DNA from: Euryarchaeota archaeon UBA19
Lineage (GTDB): Archaea > Thermoplasmatota > Poseidoniia > Poseidoniales > Thalassarchaeaceae
Assembly: GCA_002502175.1 (NCBI GenBank)
Contig: DAPQ01000075.1
Span: forward strand, 11,937 to 75,936
Direction: 5' to 3'
Length of the DNA: 64,000 nucleotides
Shown: piece after piece, positions 9,158-17,925 of the stretch
How positions within the stretch are numbered: the stretch's first letter is position 1
Layout: each line of letters begins with the position of its first letter
Notes under the pieces: generated by a model
The model's input: the letters and a program-made list of their open reading frames with translations, nothing else
Told to the model about the DNA's origin: nothing
Database searches by the model: none
Position numbers and translations under genes: made by a program

Positions 9158-9174
9158 CGGCGCCTACGGCGCCG
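9158..9174. other. GC hairpin with TAC loop (family member 3)
   Basis: Perfect 7-bp inverted repeat CGGCGCC/GGCGCCG with a TAC loop, 26 nt after the gltX stop and 73 nt before the next gene. No T tract follows. Confidence 0.8.
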
Positions 9175-9247
9175 GGATAATGAAATCACCAGTAAATGAA
9201 TCCTACAAGGGTCGCATTCAAGGGTGTAAAGCCAGCCACTCCGCAAT

Positions 9248-11251
9248 ATGCAGGCACCTCAGAGGGGAGGAGCAGCGCTAATTGTCGCACTACTGATGCT
9301 AGTCATAATGCCATATTCACCAGTAGCTGCTGAGCAAGATGGAGCGTGTTGTATTTCACAAGACTTTGACCTATATTTGACTGGGAGCGCTGATGAGGGA
9401 TCGCTTTCACCATTTGATTCCGACCTCGATGAAAAATTCGAGCAATTTGTCACCCCCTCCATTCAAGGATTAGTTGAAATTGGCACGTGGGAAACAACTT
9501 GGGGATTGCAGGGGGATTACCCCGACTCAACTTGGGAATTCCGTATTCCATATGAGGTAGAAGCGGCGGCTGGAATCCAAATAAATGCCACAATTGGAGT
9601 CAATATTGGCAGTACTTACTTCGAAGGAGATGCTGGAGCAGGGTTTTTCCTCACCAATGAGGGAGAAGTGGTGATTCCAGTAGAGGTTCTTGCGGGAGAA
9701 GTTCGCTCGGGAGATAAAATAAAATTGACTTTTTCAGTTAGAAGTTTATCATTTTCCAGCCCTGGTGATGATGCTGGAATTCGCTTTATCTGGGGGACTG
9801 ATGAGTTCTCTGGAAGAATTTCGATGAAGTTCCCCTTAGTTAGTATCGACATGAAAGAACCAAGCGTGAATGGAAGATTGGTATACTTCCCAATACTTCT
9901 GAAATCTGGATTTGGAGATAGAATGTGGTCCGCATCGACCGGAGGCATGGTCGTGGCTAGTAATGCCATTCCCGATAGCCCAATTGCAACACCAACAAAT
10001 AACGGGGTTGAGGTTACTTTCGCCTGGCAAATGCCAGAATCCGCAGATTCGGGATCATACATGGTAGCATTCCACCTCATCCCACAAACTGCCCTCAGAA
10101 TAGAGGCAAATCGCACATACAACATCGTCGCAGGAGATGGAGGGGGAGGCACAGGTAGTTGGTATCCTGCCGTTGAACCTCTAAGAACTGGTGGAACAAA
10201 TTTACTCGTTGATGTTAATGCTAAATTTGATGGAGATATGGTTGAGAGAGAAGTAACAATCGAATTTGATGGTGCAATGTCTCAATGGGTACGATGGGGA
10301 TTGGACAATATTGGAAACAATAGCCTATCCTCCAATAGTTGGTGGCGTAATCTACGAACCTACTCTGATAGTATCACCAGTGCTGAATATAATAATGGAC
10401 AGGTAGATGACTCTGAAATCGCTGCATTAAACAGCCATCTAGTCGGTTCTGCCTCAGATATGAAATCATTCTTCGCGAATGGCCTGTACCTAGATGCTGA
10501 GTCGATTCTAGGAGTTAATCCAGTAAATCTTGGACCAACTGAAATAACAATCGATTTGGGCCACACTAGGGCATTTAGCGCCGAGAGCGTGACTATTCGA
10601 ATTGACACATCCCACAAAATAAATGCCGGTGAAAGACAACAATTGATCGAATCCTTCATCCGACCAAGTGATGATGATTTGTACACCAAGGTTGAGTTGG
10701 GCGTACAAATTCGCTCTACCGCTCTACAAGGCCTCGGAGGGGTGGCGGCAGAAGACATTGATGCTAAGCATCGAAGATGGATTATTTTTGAAATAGTAAC
10801 AATAGAGGAGAGCGATTTAGATACAGAGGAATCATTCAGAGTTGAGTTTGTACCAACCGGTGGCGCCCTATATTCACCATTAGTTTCAGCGATGGTTTCT
10901 GTCTTCATGCTAGTTTTGGCTCTAGGCTTAGGTATGGCAATGACAAGGAGGCGAGCAAGGGTCCCTACGATGCTTACGGTTGTGGTTCTTGGTGGTCTTT
11001 CCCTAGCATTGTATGTATTGGGCCTTGATATGCCGTTTGTCCTAGGCGTTGTATCCTCAAGCATGTTACTGGTTTTCCCTGTCGCACTAGTATCCCCAAG
11101 GTCTGATTTTTCGGAGGGGCGGGAAACAGGCAAACGAGCCATTGCTCATGTTAAATGTCCAAAGTGTGGAGTATCTAATGCCGTAGAGTCAGACGTTAGA
11201 CCACTAAGGTTGGAATGTAGTGGCTGCGAATCTACATTACGGCTAGAATGA
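9248..11251 (+). CDS. Secreted/membrane protein with cytosolic zinc ribbon
   Basis: 667 residues. A signal peptide (ALIVALLMLVIMPYSPVAA) is followed by about 520 extracytosolic residues of beta-sandwich character with no recognised family. Three closely spaced hydrophobic helices lie at about 545-565, 575-590 and 593-615. The cytosolic C-terminus has a zinc ribbon, CPKCG and later CSGC, near residues 639-660. The extracellular sensor-like part, membrane bundle and cytosolic metal ribbon could couple outside to inside, but that is inference. Its TGA stop directly abuts the stop of the convergent gene. Confidence 0.8.
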   Translation: MQAPQRGGAALIVALLMLVIMPYSPVAAEQDGACCISQDFDLYLTGSADEGSLSPFDSDLDEKFEQFVTPSIQGLVEIGTWETTWGLQGDYPDSTWEFRIPYEVEAAAGIQINATIGVNIGSTYFEGDAGAGFFLTNEGEVVIPVEVLAGEVRSGDKIKLTFSVRSLSFSSPGDDAGIRFIWGTDEFSGRISMKFPLVSIDMKEPSVNGRLVYFPILLKSGFGDRMWSASTGGMVVASNAIPDSPIATPTNNGVEVTFAWQMPESADSGSYMVAFHLIPQTALRIEANRTYNIVAGDGGGGTGSWYPAVEPLRTGGTNLLVDVNAKFDGDMVEREVTIEFDGAMSQWVRWGLDNIGNNSLSSNSWWRNLRTYSDSITSAEYNNGQVDDSEIAALNSHLVGSASDMKSFFANGLYLDAESILGVNPVNLGPTEITIDLGHTRAFSAESVTIRIDTSHKINAGERQQLIESFIRPSDDDLYTKVELGVQIRSTALQGLGGVAAEDIDAKHRRWIIFEIVTIEESDLDTEESFRVEFVPTGGALYSPLVSAMVSVFMLVLALGLGMAMTRRRARVPTMLTVVVLGGLSLALYVLGLDMPFVLGVVSSSMLLVFPVALVSPRSDFSEGRETGKRAIAHVKCPKCGVSNAVESDVRPLRLECSGCESTLRLE

Positions 11252-12121
11252 TTATTCGGATTTTGGAGATCTACCGGTCCCCAATAATGAGTCAACAAGA
11301 GAATGTGCTGCTAGATTAGCAGAACCTTGTTTCCAAAGTCTAGCGGCTCTGAGGATTTCCGATGCTAAATCTGAATCCCAATTGGGCCCAATTACTCTAT
11401 GCCAGCCCAATTCTTCCATTCTAGCCGTTGAGGGTGTTGAGCGAGAGAGTGCTGGACGCATCAGATGCGAAAGGGCTCTAGCCCTACCTTCCATATCCAA
11501 ATCTTGCCATTTGGAAGATACAGCCTCTAGAGCCAATTGTTCTATCCAAGGTGTATTGGATAATTCGATTTGAGGGACCTCGGGCATTGTAGCAATTCTA
11601 ACACTGCCTTCTTCAACTAAAATATCCCTAAGTGCGGTGAATACTGGGTCGTAAGTTGTATCTAGCGCTGAATGTAACCAATTACCAGAAATTAACCAGG
11701 GACGCAATCTACGAACCCGGGGGCCATCGGGAGCCAATGATTGAGCAATTGCATGAGCTTGGGCTACTGTGGTCAGTGGCCCTCTTCTAGCGTCCCCTGA
11801 TGAGGAAACTAAGCCCTCTACTAGGGCCAATCCAAGACTCAGACGAGGTGGTTCTGAGATGTATTGCGGGCCTGAGTCTTGAGCGGGCCCTAATATGTGA
11901 ACCCAAGAACCATCGGAGGGAGACTCTAATTTAAATCGGCGACGATAGGGTAAACCTAGGTCGAGTAAGGCTGCTTCAATGGGTGCAATGGAAAGCGCAC
12001 CAATAAGAGATGGAGCGGCCAGCAACATCACAGGACCATTGTGTCCTTTGAAACCAGAAACTGCTCGGTTTAGGCTGGGAGCCACCGATACGAAAGGCTC
12101 TGACTCAAGCAGTTGCCGCAT
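11252..12121 (-). CDS. Unidentified protein downstream of rps15
   Basis: 289-residue soluble-looking protein, same strand as rps15 and 79 nt downstream of it. The N-terminal region contains a hydrophobic strand-helix unit (PVMLLAAPSLIGALSIAPIEA) followed by LLDLGLPYRRRF. This vaguely recalls the first Rossmann-like unit of archaeal RecJ/GAN-type DHH proteins, whose genes often follow rps15 in archaea. The DHH aspartate and histidine motifs are absent, so a nuclease call is not justified; a degenerate Cdc45/GAN-like protein is one possibility. The start may lie downstream of ATG 12121. Confidence 0.65.
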   Translation of the reverse strand: MRQLLESEPFVSVAPSLNRAVSGFKGHNGPVMLLAAPSLIGALSIAPIEAALLDLGLPYRRRFKLESPSDGSWVHILGPAQDSGPQYISEPPRLSLGLALVEGLVSSSGDARRGPLTTVAQAHAIAQSLAPDGPRVRRLRPWLISGNWLHSALDTTYDPVFTALRDILVEEGSVRIATMPEVPQIELSNTPWIEQLALEAVSSKWQDLDMEGRARALSHLMRPALSRSTPSTARMEELGWHRVIGPNWDSDLASEILRAARLWKQGSANLAAHSLVDSLLGTGRSPKSE

Positions 12122-12200
12122 CGTACCTGCTTACCATGGGGGGTTCAAATCCCCATCGCTTTGCAATTATGCAATTACTAGATGGAGAAAGAGGTGTATC

Positions 12201-12656
12201 TCACTCGACCATTAGTCGGAGTTGATCTCTCTTGTATGTCCAATCAGAATCAAGTTTTCCTGTACCGATGTAGTACTTGGCCAAACGACGAATTCTAGAT
12301 TCGGTTAACTCTAATTGTCTACGATTGTGTAAGTCTTTGTGATTACTGTTTAGATGGTCAATCATTCTCAATGCCTGGCGCATTAGATTCATCATATCCT
12401 CTGGATACTTTCCTCCGACTCCATTTCTCTCTAAAGTTTCAGAGATTCTCTCACCGGTAACCAACCTAACGTCTGGAACGGCATGTTGGTCACGAAGTAT
12501 AGTTCCAATCATTGCTGTTGAGTTTCCCTCACCAGATAACTTGAGGATTAGGTCCTCTACAGCCTTTTTATCGGATTCGGACCACTTTGGAGCATCGGAA
12601 ACATTCGGCTTATCAGAGCCGCTCTTCCCCTTACCTTTACTGTGCATTCGTGCCAA
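12201..12656 (-). CDS. rps15: 30S ribosomal protein S15, archaeal type
   Basis: 151-residue small-subunit protein that binds the central domain of 16S rRNA. The archaeal/eukaryotic N-terminal extension (MARMHSKGKGKSGSDKP) precedes the core. The conserved HLNSNHKDLHNRRQLELTES and RRLAKYYIGTGKLDSDWTY segments are clear. The length matches archaeal S15. It is transcribed in the same direction as arcS upstream, separated by 75 nt that hold a perfect hairpin. Confidence 0.96.
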   Translation of the reverse strand: MARMHSKGKGKSGSDKPNVSDAPKWSESDKKAVEDLILKLSGEGNSTAMIGTILRDQHAVPDVRLVTGERISETLERNGVGGKYPEDMMNLMRQALRMIDHLNSNHKDLHNRRQLELTESRIRRLAKYYIGTGKLDSDWTYKRDQLRLMVE

Positions 12657-12712
12657 TTAGGTCACCTCAAGCGGCTCGCCGACCTGCTGCCCCTCTTTAA
12701 TCGCTACGCATG

Positions 12713-12727
12713 CCACCCAAAGGGTGG
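12713..12727. other. GC hairpin with AAA/TTT loop (family member 4)
   Basis: Perfect 6-bp inverted repeat CCACCC/GGGTGG, loop AAA on plus (TTT on the transcribed minus strand). It begins 4 nt past the arcS stop and lies 57 nt upstream of the rps15 ATG. Confidence 0.75.
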
Positions 12728-12731
12728 TTCA

Positions 12732-14537
12732 TCAAAGACGATGCTTGGCCTTGGCCAATCTACCCGGCCCCCTAGGCCATTCCCAACCAGGTGCTTCGGC
12801 CCTTGCACTACCTACCAAAACACCTTCTTGGAAGACTAGAACTTCATCGCCAGAACGAATATTTGGGTCGGCCTTCACGACATTTGTAGAGAATAAATCT
12901 CCACGCCAATCAAAATTAGAAATCAATTCAACCCTCGGTAAGGCATTGCAGGCTTCTAATATCGGCAATACCGCCTTAGAGAAGGAAAAACGACCCGAAC
13001 GAGGATTCCATAGTGCAATTTGTAATCCGTCCTTTTCGATTCTGAAAATTGGCGGTCTACCAGATACTTTTGCGCCTTCCAACCATTCATCGGTACCGTG
13101 TTGAAAACGTGATGCTGACTTGAGTTTCTCAAGTCGGTGAATACTTTCTTTCGGGTTTGGTAATTGATATTCTTTACTTGCATCTTCTATGGCTTTCTGT
13201 AGCCTATCGATGGAATTTTGTGAACCAGCAGATTCGCCCTGTCTCGTGTCGAGAATCTTGATTGTTGGAATTTCGATCTCTATCCCAGAATGATTAATGA
13301 TTAACTCAAATTCATTCCTGCTTGCATATTCTCGGATTATCTCACGAATGACTAGTAACTCATCAACATCCCAATCTCCAGTAACAGGAATGTCATAATG
13401 AGCCGCTGGCCAGAAGTCCTCTAATTCTCTTGGAACTAAACCTAACGGTGCAGTAACCATCACCTCATTTACACCCCTTGTTGGAATAGCTCTTTGAAAT
13501 CGGCGATGTGATTGTGAAAGACGATATGGTTTCTGAGCAGAGCAAGGTAACAAGACTAGAACCTTGCTTTGGTGATTTGGAGGGGTATGAACCTGGGAAA
13601 CTCGCCTTCTCCAATCTTGGATTAATGGGTCCTCTCTACTTGTATAGGAATGGCAAAGAAGTCTAGTTCCTTCTTTAACTACGCTTTCTAATCCGGCAGA
13701 ACCAGCATCCACGCTTGCCTTTTCAGACATGATTGTATCATGTCTTCGAAGTCTCTCGACAGACCTAGGGCTCGACAGCGCTTGTCGTTCTGCCAGCTGA
13801 CGAATCGTTCCTTCTCGGATGGCGGAACGTGTTGCGCCCAGGGCTCTTTTCCATGCATCAATTTGAGTTTGCAAGTCAGATATTTCTCCTGCTGTCGATT
13901 CCGGTTCACGTGGACCGTCTTCAGTTAGAATAACTCCTCTTGCAACGGCTTCTTTAGATCTTGATAAATCGAACAAATCGACGCCCATCCAGGATAGCAA
14001 GGCGCAATTGTCTGGACCACCTATACCCGGGGTCCAGATGAGAGAGGTAGGGAATCGTCTCCTAATTGCATCAATTGCCTCTACTAGTTTACCGGGCCGC
14101 TCTGCAAGTTGGGGCGCATCAATAATGGCAACAATTGATGGCTCCAGCGAGTTGTCCAATAATCCCTCATCATGATGTAGGGATTGCCAAGAGACGGGCA
14201 ATAATTGACCTCCAAGGGATTTTTCTCCACTATTCGATTCAACTAGGCTGGAAGGTAAAATGAGCCCTTCTTCTGCATTCCAAATCTCCGATTCACCAAA
14301 TGGTAGGCAAAAATCACCCAGCACTTCCATTGACAATTTTGCAGGGATTGTCTTAGAATCTCGTTGTGTTCTAAACGCAGCAAATTGAAGTGGGATTTCA
14401 GGGTCATCTGAAGAAACTACCAGCCCTGGAGTCCAGGAGGAAGGTGCGGCTCGATCTCCGAGAGAGAAAATACGTGCAAACCGCCCTCTTGCGACTACAC
14501 TTCGCGCCAGCGGCCGCTCATCAGCACCCTCTATCAT
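12732..14537 (-). CDS. arcS: Archaeosine synthase ArcS (TgtA2)
   Basis: Converts preQ0 at position 15 of archaeal tRNAs to archaeosine by adding an amine donor. The defining LLPCSAQKPYRLSQSH motif (PCSxxKPYxxSxxH) lies in the central DUF5591-type domain. A C-terminal PUA RNA-binding domain follows (VVKADPNIRSGDEVLVFQEG...GSARA). The N-terminal half looks like a degenerate tRNA-guanine transglycosylase barrel (TPGIGGPDNCALLSWMGVDLFDLSRS), as expected for ArcS. The frame is open up to ATG 14615, but that would overlap the divergent gene and its hairpin. ATG 14537 (MIEGADERPLARSVV) fits the family better and gives 601 aa. Confidence 0.88.
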   Translation of the reverse strand: MIEGADERPLARSVVARGRFARIFSLGDRAAPSSWTPGLVVSSDDPEIPLQFAAFRTQRDSKTIPAKLSMEVLGDFCLPFGESEIWNAEEGLILPSSLVESNSGEKSLGGQLLPVSWQSLHHDEGLLDNSLEPSIVAIIDAPQLAERPGKLVEAIDAIRRRFPTSLIWTPGIGGPDNCALLSWMGVDLFDLSRSKEAVARGVILTEDGPREPESTAGEISDLQTQIDAWKRALGATRSAIREGTIRQLAERQALSSPRSVERLRRHDTIMSEKASVDAGSAGLESVVKEGTRLLCHSYTSREDPLIQDWRRRVSQVHTPPNHQSKVLVLLPCSAQKPYRLSQSHRRFQRAIPTRGVNEVMVTAPLGLVPRELEDFWPAAHYDIPVTGDWDVDELLVIREIIREYASRNEFELIINHSGIEIEIPTIKILDTRQGESAGSQNSIDRLQKAIEDASKEYQLPNPKESIHRLEKLKSASRFQHGTDEWLEGAKVSGRPPIFRIEKDGLQIALWNPRSGRFSFSKAVLPILEACNALPRVELISNFDWRGDLFSTNVVKADPNIRSGDEVLVFQEGVLVGSARAEAPGWEWPRGPGRLAKAKHRL

Positions 14538-14585
14538 CGAGGCCGCTAACGATGCGGTTCGCTTGAAGCATTCTAATGCAGAAGC

Positions 14586-14600
14586 CGGCCCGAAGGGCCG
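14586..14600. other. GC hairpin with GAA loop (family member 5)
   Basis: Perfect 6-bp inverted repeat CGGCCC/GGGCCG with a GAA loop, between divergent arcS and the plus-strand gene. Its last base is the G of the probable GTG start at 14600. Confidence 0.7.
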
Positions 14601-16735
14601 TGAGCCGGACCTCAAGTGTCATTTTGGTGCTATTCATATTCCTAGTTGGAAGTGTTTCTCAAGTTACTGCTCAGGATAGTGAAAATACGGTAACTCTAAT
14701 CGACAATTCCATTGATTTTGAGGAACCCAGTCCTATTTTCATCAGAATCTGGTGTCAGAAGTCATCATGCCCTGGAATGGAACTCAAAGTTACAACTCTA
14801 GAAGAAAATTATACAATTTCTGACTCAAATAGAATTGAGCTATCATTCGAAGCTTCCGGACAGATTGATTTCCAAGTTACCGCCAACAGTGGTACATCAT
14901 TGGATGATTTGAGATTCGAGATGAGTGAATGGGTAAATGCCGATTTCTCTTCGATAATTATTGAAGATGAGGATTGGTTAGATAATGTCCCCAGTCCAGG
15001 CATTACCGTTAACCAAGAAATTGTAGACCCCATCTGGGATTGTCCCATCGATAATTGTCAAAAAATTGAGCCTTCGGGGACTCATTTGATAGTTGGATCA
15101 CTTAATGATGGAACGGATAAAGATTCAATCCAAATTGTTGGCAATCCAGGCGATATTATCGAAATGCCGTGGCCATTAATGCCTGAATCTGTAGAAATAG
15201 AATTTTGGCTTAGAAACGATTCCTCCAAGACTCTCCTAGAGGCCTTTGAAATCGACGATGACGGTTGGTTCCGGTTCGAATATCCTCAGGACGGAAATCT
15301 TTGGCTACGAGTAAAGCAACTGCCTGAAAATGAATTGGCCGTTTATGAGTTGTACATTTTACGCCACCCTCCTAATTTAGAGGCTTCATGGGGGGAATTA
15401 TCTGCCGACTGGGGTGAGTACGAACCATTGCCATTCCCAACCGAGGCACAGACCCTTATCGGTTGGATTTCTCCAAGTGACTCAGAAGGGGACACTATTC
15501 GAGTAAAATCTGCGAGTAGAATGGAAATTTCACCGAATTGTTGGGATAGGTTTGATGAAGTAAATTTCGAAGTATTCTTGATTTCTTCCAATGGGACTCT
15601 ATCTGATGTAGAGGGCAATTGCGCAAATGCAATAACGACTGATGTTGATACGGTGGCTTTGGAGTTTCGAATGACTTCAGAAAGTCTTGCAGAATGGAAT
15701 ATCGCCCTAACAGAGTATCCTAAGGGGGATGCAGGGGCGATGGGTGACGCCCCTGACAGACTATGGTTGGATTCTGAAGAATTAGGGAGTTGGCCTCAGA
15801 TTTCTTTCAATGAAACCATTAATGCAAGGATGTCAGGGGATGAATTTGTTGATGTTTATTCCTTTGAGGTAACCTCTGCGAATGGCTCTAGATTACATAT
15901 TGACGCAGATCTTACGCAACCAGTTAGTTACCAAATTTTTGTCCTTAATCAAGAAACATGGTCGATTCAGAATGCCTCAGATGGAGGATTAATCGATGCG
16001 CCCTATGGCGTCCATGCGATTAGGGTTGAGAAAATAGGCGATGCTAGTTTGACATATTATGATTTTAAACTTGTAAATGGGGGGGAAGTTATCGATATTG
16101 ATCCTGATTTATTCACCGACCAATCAAACCTGTTTACTGATTACTATATCTTTGCAGGGATTTTTCTTCTCGCCCCTGCTTTACTAGTCATTTTTTGGAA
16201 TAGAAATCGTTGGAGAGACGGGCTCGGCCCAATCGATATCGAACAGCATGAATTACGTAGATTAAGGCGATTACGTGAACGTCTGACTGCATTACTCGCA
16301 GAAGAAGATACCAATGAACAGGTAATCGATTCAGCCCTCCATCAACTAGGAGATAGTCCTTGGCGGGCTGTAGTTGAAGACTGGGGTGAGCCTTTACTCA
16401 GACATAACACAGAACAAGTAGAAATTTGTGCTTGGAGAATAAACGATGAAAGGGCCACGATGCTGATTGGAATTCATGTCTCGGACACCCCTTGGGAATT
16501 GGCTGCAATGCGAGTTTATGCACCGGAAGGATCGAGTGTAAATATTGCAGAAGTATCACCTAGGCACCTCTTCAATGGTGATGAGATATTCTTGGACACA
16601 TTATCTCCTCAAACCAGCACATTCCTCAGATTAACCATCTCAGGAGAACCTTCGAATATTGGCTTCCACCTTTCCGGATTGGTAAACGGAGAGCCCTTGG
16701 CAGCAGTACCTAACAGAGCGATAGACTGGTCATGA
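14600..16735 (+). CDS. Secreted single-pass membrane protein, unknown
   Basis: The frame is open from ATG 14576. GTG 14600 begins directly with a classic signal peptide (MSRTSSVILVLFIFLVGSVSQ) and avoids reading through the hairpin, so it is preferred (711 aa). About 490 extracytosolic residues contain beta-sandwich-like stretches, some Cys pairs (CQKSSC, CPIDNC) and a region reminiscent of bacterial pre-peptidase C-terminal domains (DEFVDVYSFEVTSANGSRLHIDAD). A transmembrane helix (YYIFAGIFLLAPALLVIFW) is followed by about 180 cytosolic residues starting with an Arg/Glu-rich helix. No family recognised. Its end overlaps convergent dnaJ by 6 nt. Confidence 0.8.
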   Translation: MSRTSSVILVLFIFLVGSVSQVTAQDSENTVTLIDNSIDFEEPSPIFIRIWCQKSSCPGMELKVTTLEENYTISDSNRIELSFEASGQIDFQVTANSGTSLDDLRFEMSEWVNADFSSIIIEDEDWLDNVPSPGITVNQEIVDPIWDCPIDNCQKIEPSGTHLIVGSLNDGTDKDSIQIVGNPGDIIEMPWPLMPESVEIEFWLRNDSSKTLLEAFEIDDDGWFRFEYPQDGNLWLRVKQLPENELAVYELYILRHPPNLEASWGELSADWGEYEPLPFPTEAQTLIGWISPSDSEGDTIRVKSASRMEISPNCWDRFDEVNFEVFLISSNGTLSDVEGNCANAITTDVDTVALEFRMTSESLAEWNIALTEYPKGDAGAMGDAPDRLWLDSEELGSWPQISFNETINARMSGDEFVDVYSFEVTSANGSRLHIDADLTQPVSYQIFVLNQETWSIQNASDGGLIDAPYGVHAIRVEKIGDASLTYYDFKLVNGGEVIDIDPDLFTDQSNLFTDYYIFAGIFLLAPALLVIFWNRNRWRDGLGPIDIEQHELRRLRRLRERLTALLAEEDTNEQVIDSALHQLGDSPWRAVVEDWGEPLLRHNTEQVEICAWRINDERATMLIGIHVSDTPWELAAMRVYAPEGSSVNIAEVSPRHLFNGDEIFLDTLSPQTSTFLRLTISGEPSNIGFHLSGLVNGEPLAAVPNRAIDWS

Positions 16736-17872
16736 ACGGCGCCTATCTCTTGCTTCATTGATGATGTCATCAGTGATCGATACGCCGCTAGCCAAATCTT
16801 CCTTCAATTCATTTAGTTGCTTTTTGGTAGAGCGCGATAGCTTATTCGGCATTGAGAGTTTTAACAGAACCATTACCGCACCTCTTCCTCTGCCACCTCT
16901 TGGATAAGGTAAGCCTCGATTTGGTATTGTAACAGTCTCTCCTGGTTTTGAACCTGGGCTAATACTAACAGTTAGATTTGAATCATCGATGTGTGGAATT
17001 TCAATATTTGTCCCTAACACAAGGTCAACATAACTTACTGGAAGAGCCATCAACAAATCCGAACCATCTCTTTCAAACCAATCATGCTCTTCTACCTCAA
17101 TTTCAATGTACAAATTACCTGGTTTTCCATTTTGATGCCTAGGAGATTCTCCGTGCCCACTCAATCTCAATCTAGTTCCACTCTCAATACCTGCAGGGAC
17201 ACTAAATTTGACTTTCTTTGGTTGTTCGGCTCGTCCTTCCCCATTACAATTTTTACACGGATTTTGGATGATTTTACCATCGCCTCCACATGCTCTGCAA
17301 TCCTGGGTTACTTGTTGTTGGAAAGGACCTATTCTTTCTATCCGAGTTAGCCTCCCTCTTCCATCACAAGTTGGACAAACCCTGACACCATCAGGCGTTT
17401 GGGAACCACTTCCCTCACAACTATCACAACGATTCAATACGTCGATTTCTATTTCGTCATCAAGTCCAGTAAAGGCATCTTGGAAACTAATCACATGGCG
17501 AATCAGAAGGTCGGCCCCTCGTGAAGATCGTTGTCTAGAACCGCCGCCGAAAAGAGATGAGAAAATCGAGTCAAAACCACCTCCGAATAAGTCGTCGATA
17601 CTGATATTGACACCTTGGAACCCTCCTGCCCCCCATGGTGATCCACCAGGGCGATCATGGCCGAACATGTCGTACTTTCTTCTTTCATCCGGATTAGATA
17701 GAATAGCGTATGCTTCCTGTACTTCCTTGAAGCGGGCTTCCGCCTCAGGGTCATCTGGATTCTTATCCGGATGAAATTCTCTAGCCTTGGAGCGGAAGGC
17801 TTTCTTGATATCAGAGTCAGACGCTTTCCGGTCTAACCCTAATACCTCATAGTAGTCTCTCTTCTGACTCAA
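16730..17872 (-). CDS. dnaJ: Chaperone DnaJ (type I Hsp40)
   Basis: Co-chaperone that delivers unfolded clients to DnaK and stimulates its ATPase. The J-domain (residues 1-70) has the essential HPD at 34-36. A Gly/Phe-rich linker follows (GGGFDSIFSSLFGGGS). The four CxxCxGxG zinc motifs are intact: CDSCEGSG, CPTCDGRG, CRACGGDG, CKNCNGEG. The C-terminal client-binding sandwiches are complete, and 380 aa is standard. dnaK and grpE are not nearby. Confidence 0.97.
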   Translation of the reverse strand: MSQKRDYYEVLGLDRKASDSDIKKAFRSKAREFHPDKNPDDPEAEARFKEVQEAYAILSNPDERRKYDMFGHDRPGGSPWGAGGFQGVNISIDDLFGGGFDSIFSSLFGGGSRQRSSRGADLLIRHVISFQDAFTGLDDEIEIDVLNRCDSCEGSGSQTPDGVRVCPTCDGRGRLTRIERIGPFQQQVTQDCRACGGDGKIIQNPCKNCNGEGRAEQPKKVKFSVPAGIESGTRLRLSGHGESPRHQNGKPGNLYIEIEVEEHDWFERDGSDLLMALPVSYVDLVLGTNIEIPHIDDSNLTVSISPGSKPGETVTIPNRGLPYPRGGRGRGAVMVLLKLSMPNKLSRSTKKQLNELKEDLASGVSITDDIINEARDRRRS

Positions 17873-17925
17873 GCGACCACCACAACCAATGCTCCAACGC
17901 GCCTGTTTTCAACCCATTGGAATGC

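Noticed and set aside
10360..11142. 260-codon open frame antisense to the zinc-ribbon membrane protein
   Set aside because: It lies wholly opposite a gene with signal peptide, membrane helices and Cys motifs; composition is Ser/Pro/Arg-rich as expected for a reverse-frame shadow.
12085..12165. A full tRNA gene around the T-arm-like sequence
   Set aside because: No D-arm, anticodon stem or complementary 5' acceptor strand could be built on either strand, even allowing a modest intron.
17208..17774. 188-codon open frame antisense to dnaJ
   Set aside because: Opposite the zinc-finger and G/F regions of an intact dnaJ; codon-bias shadow.
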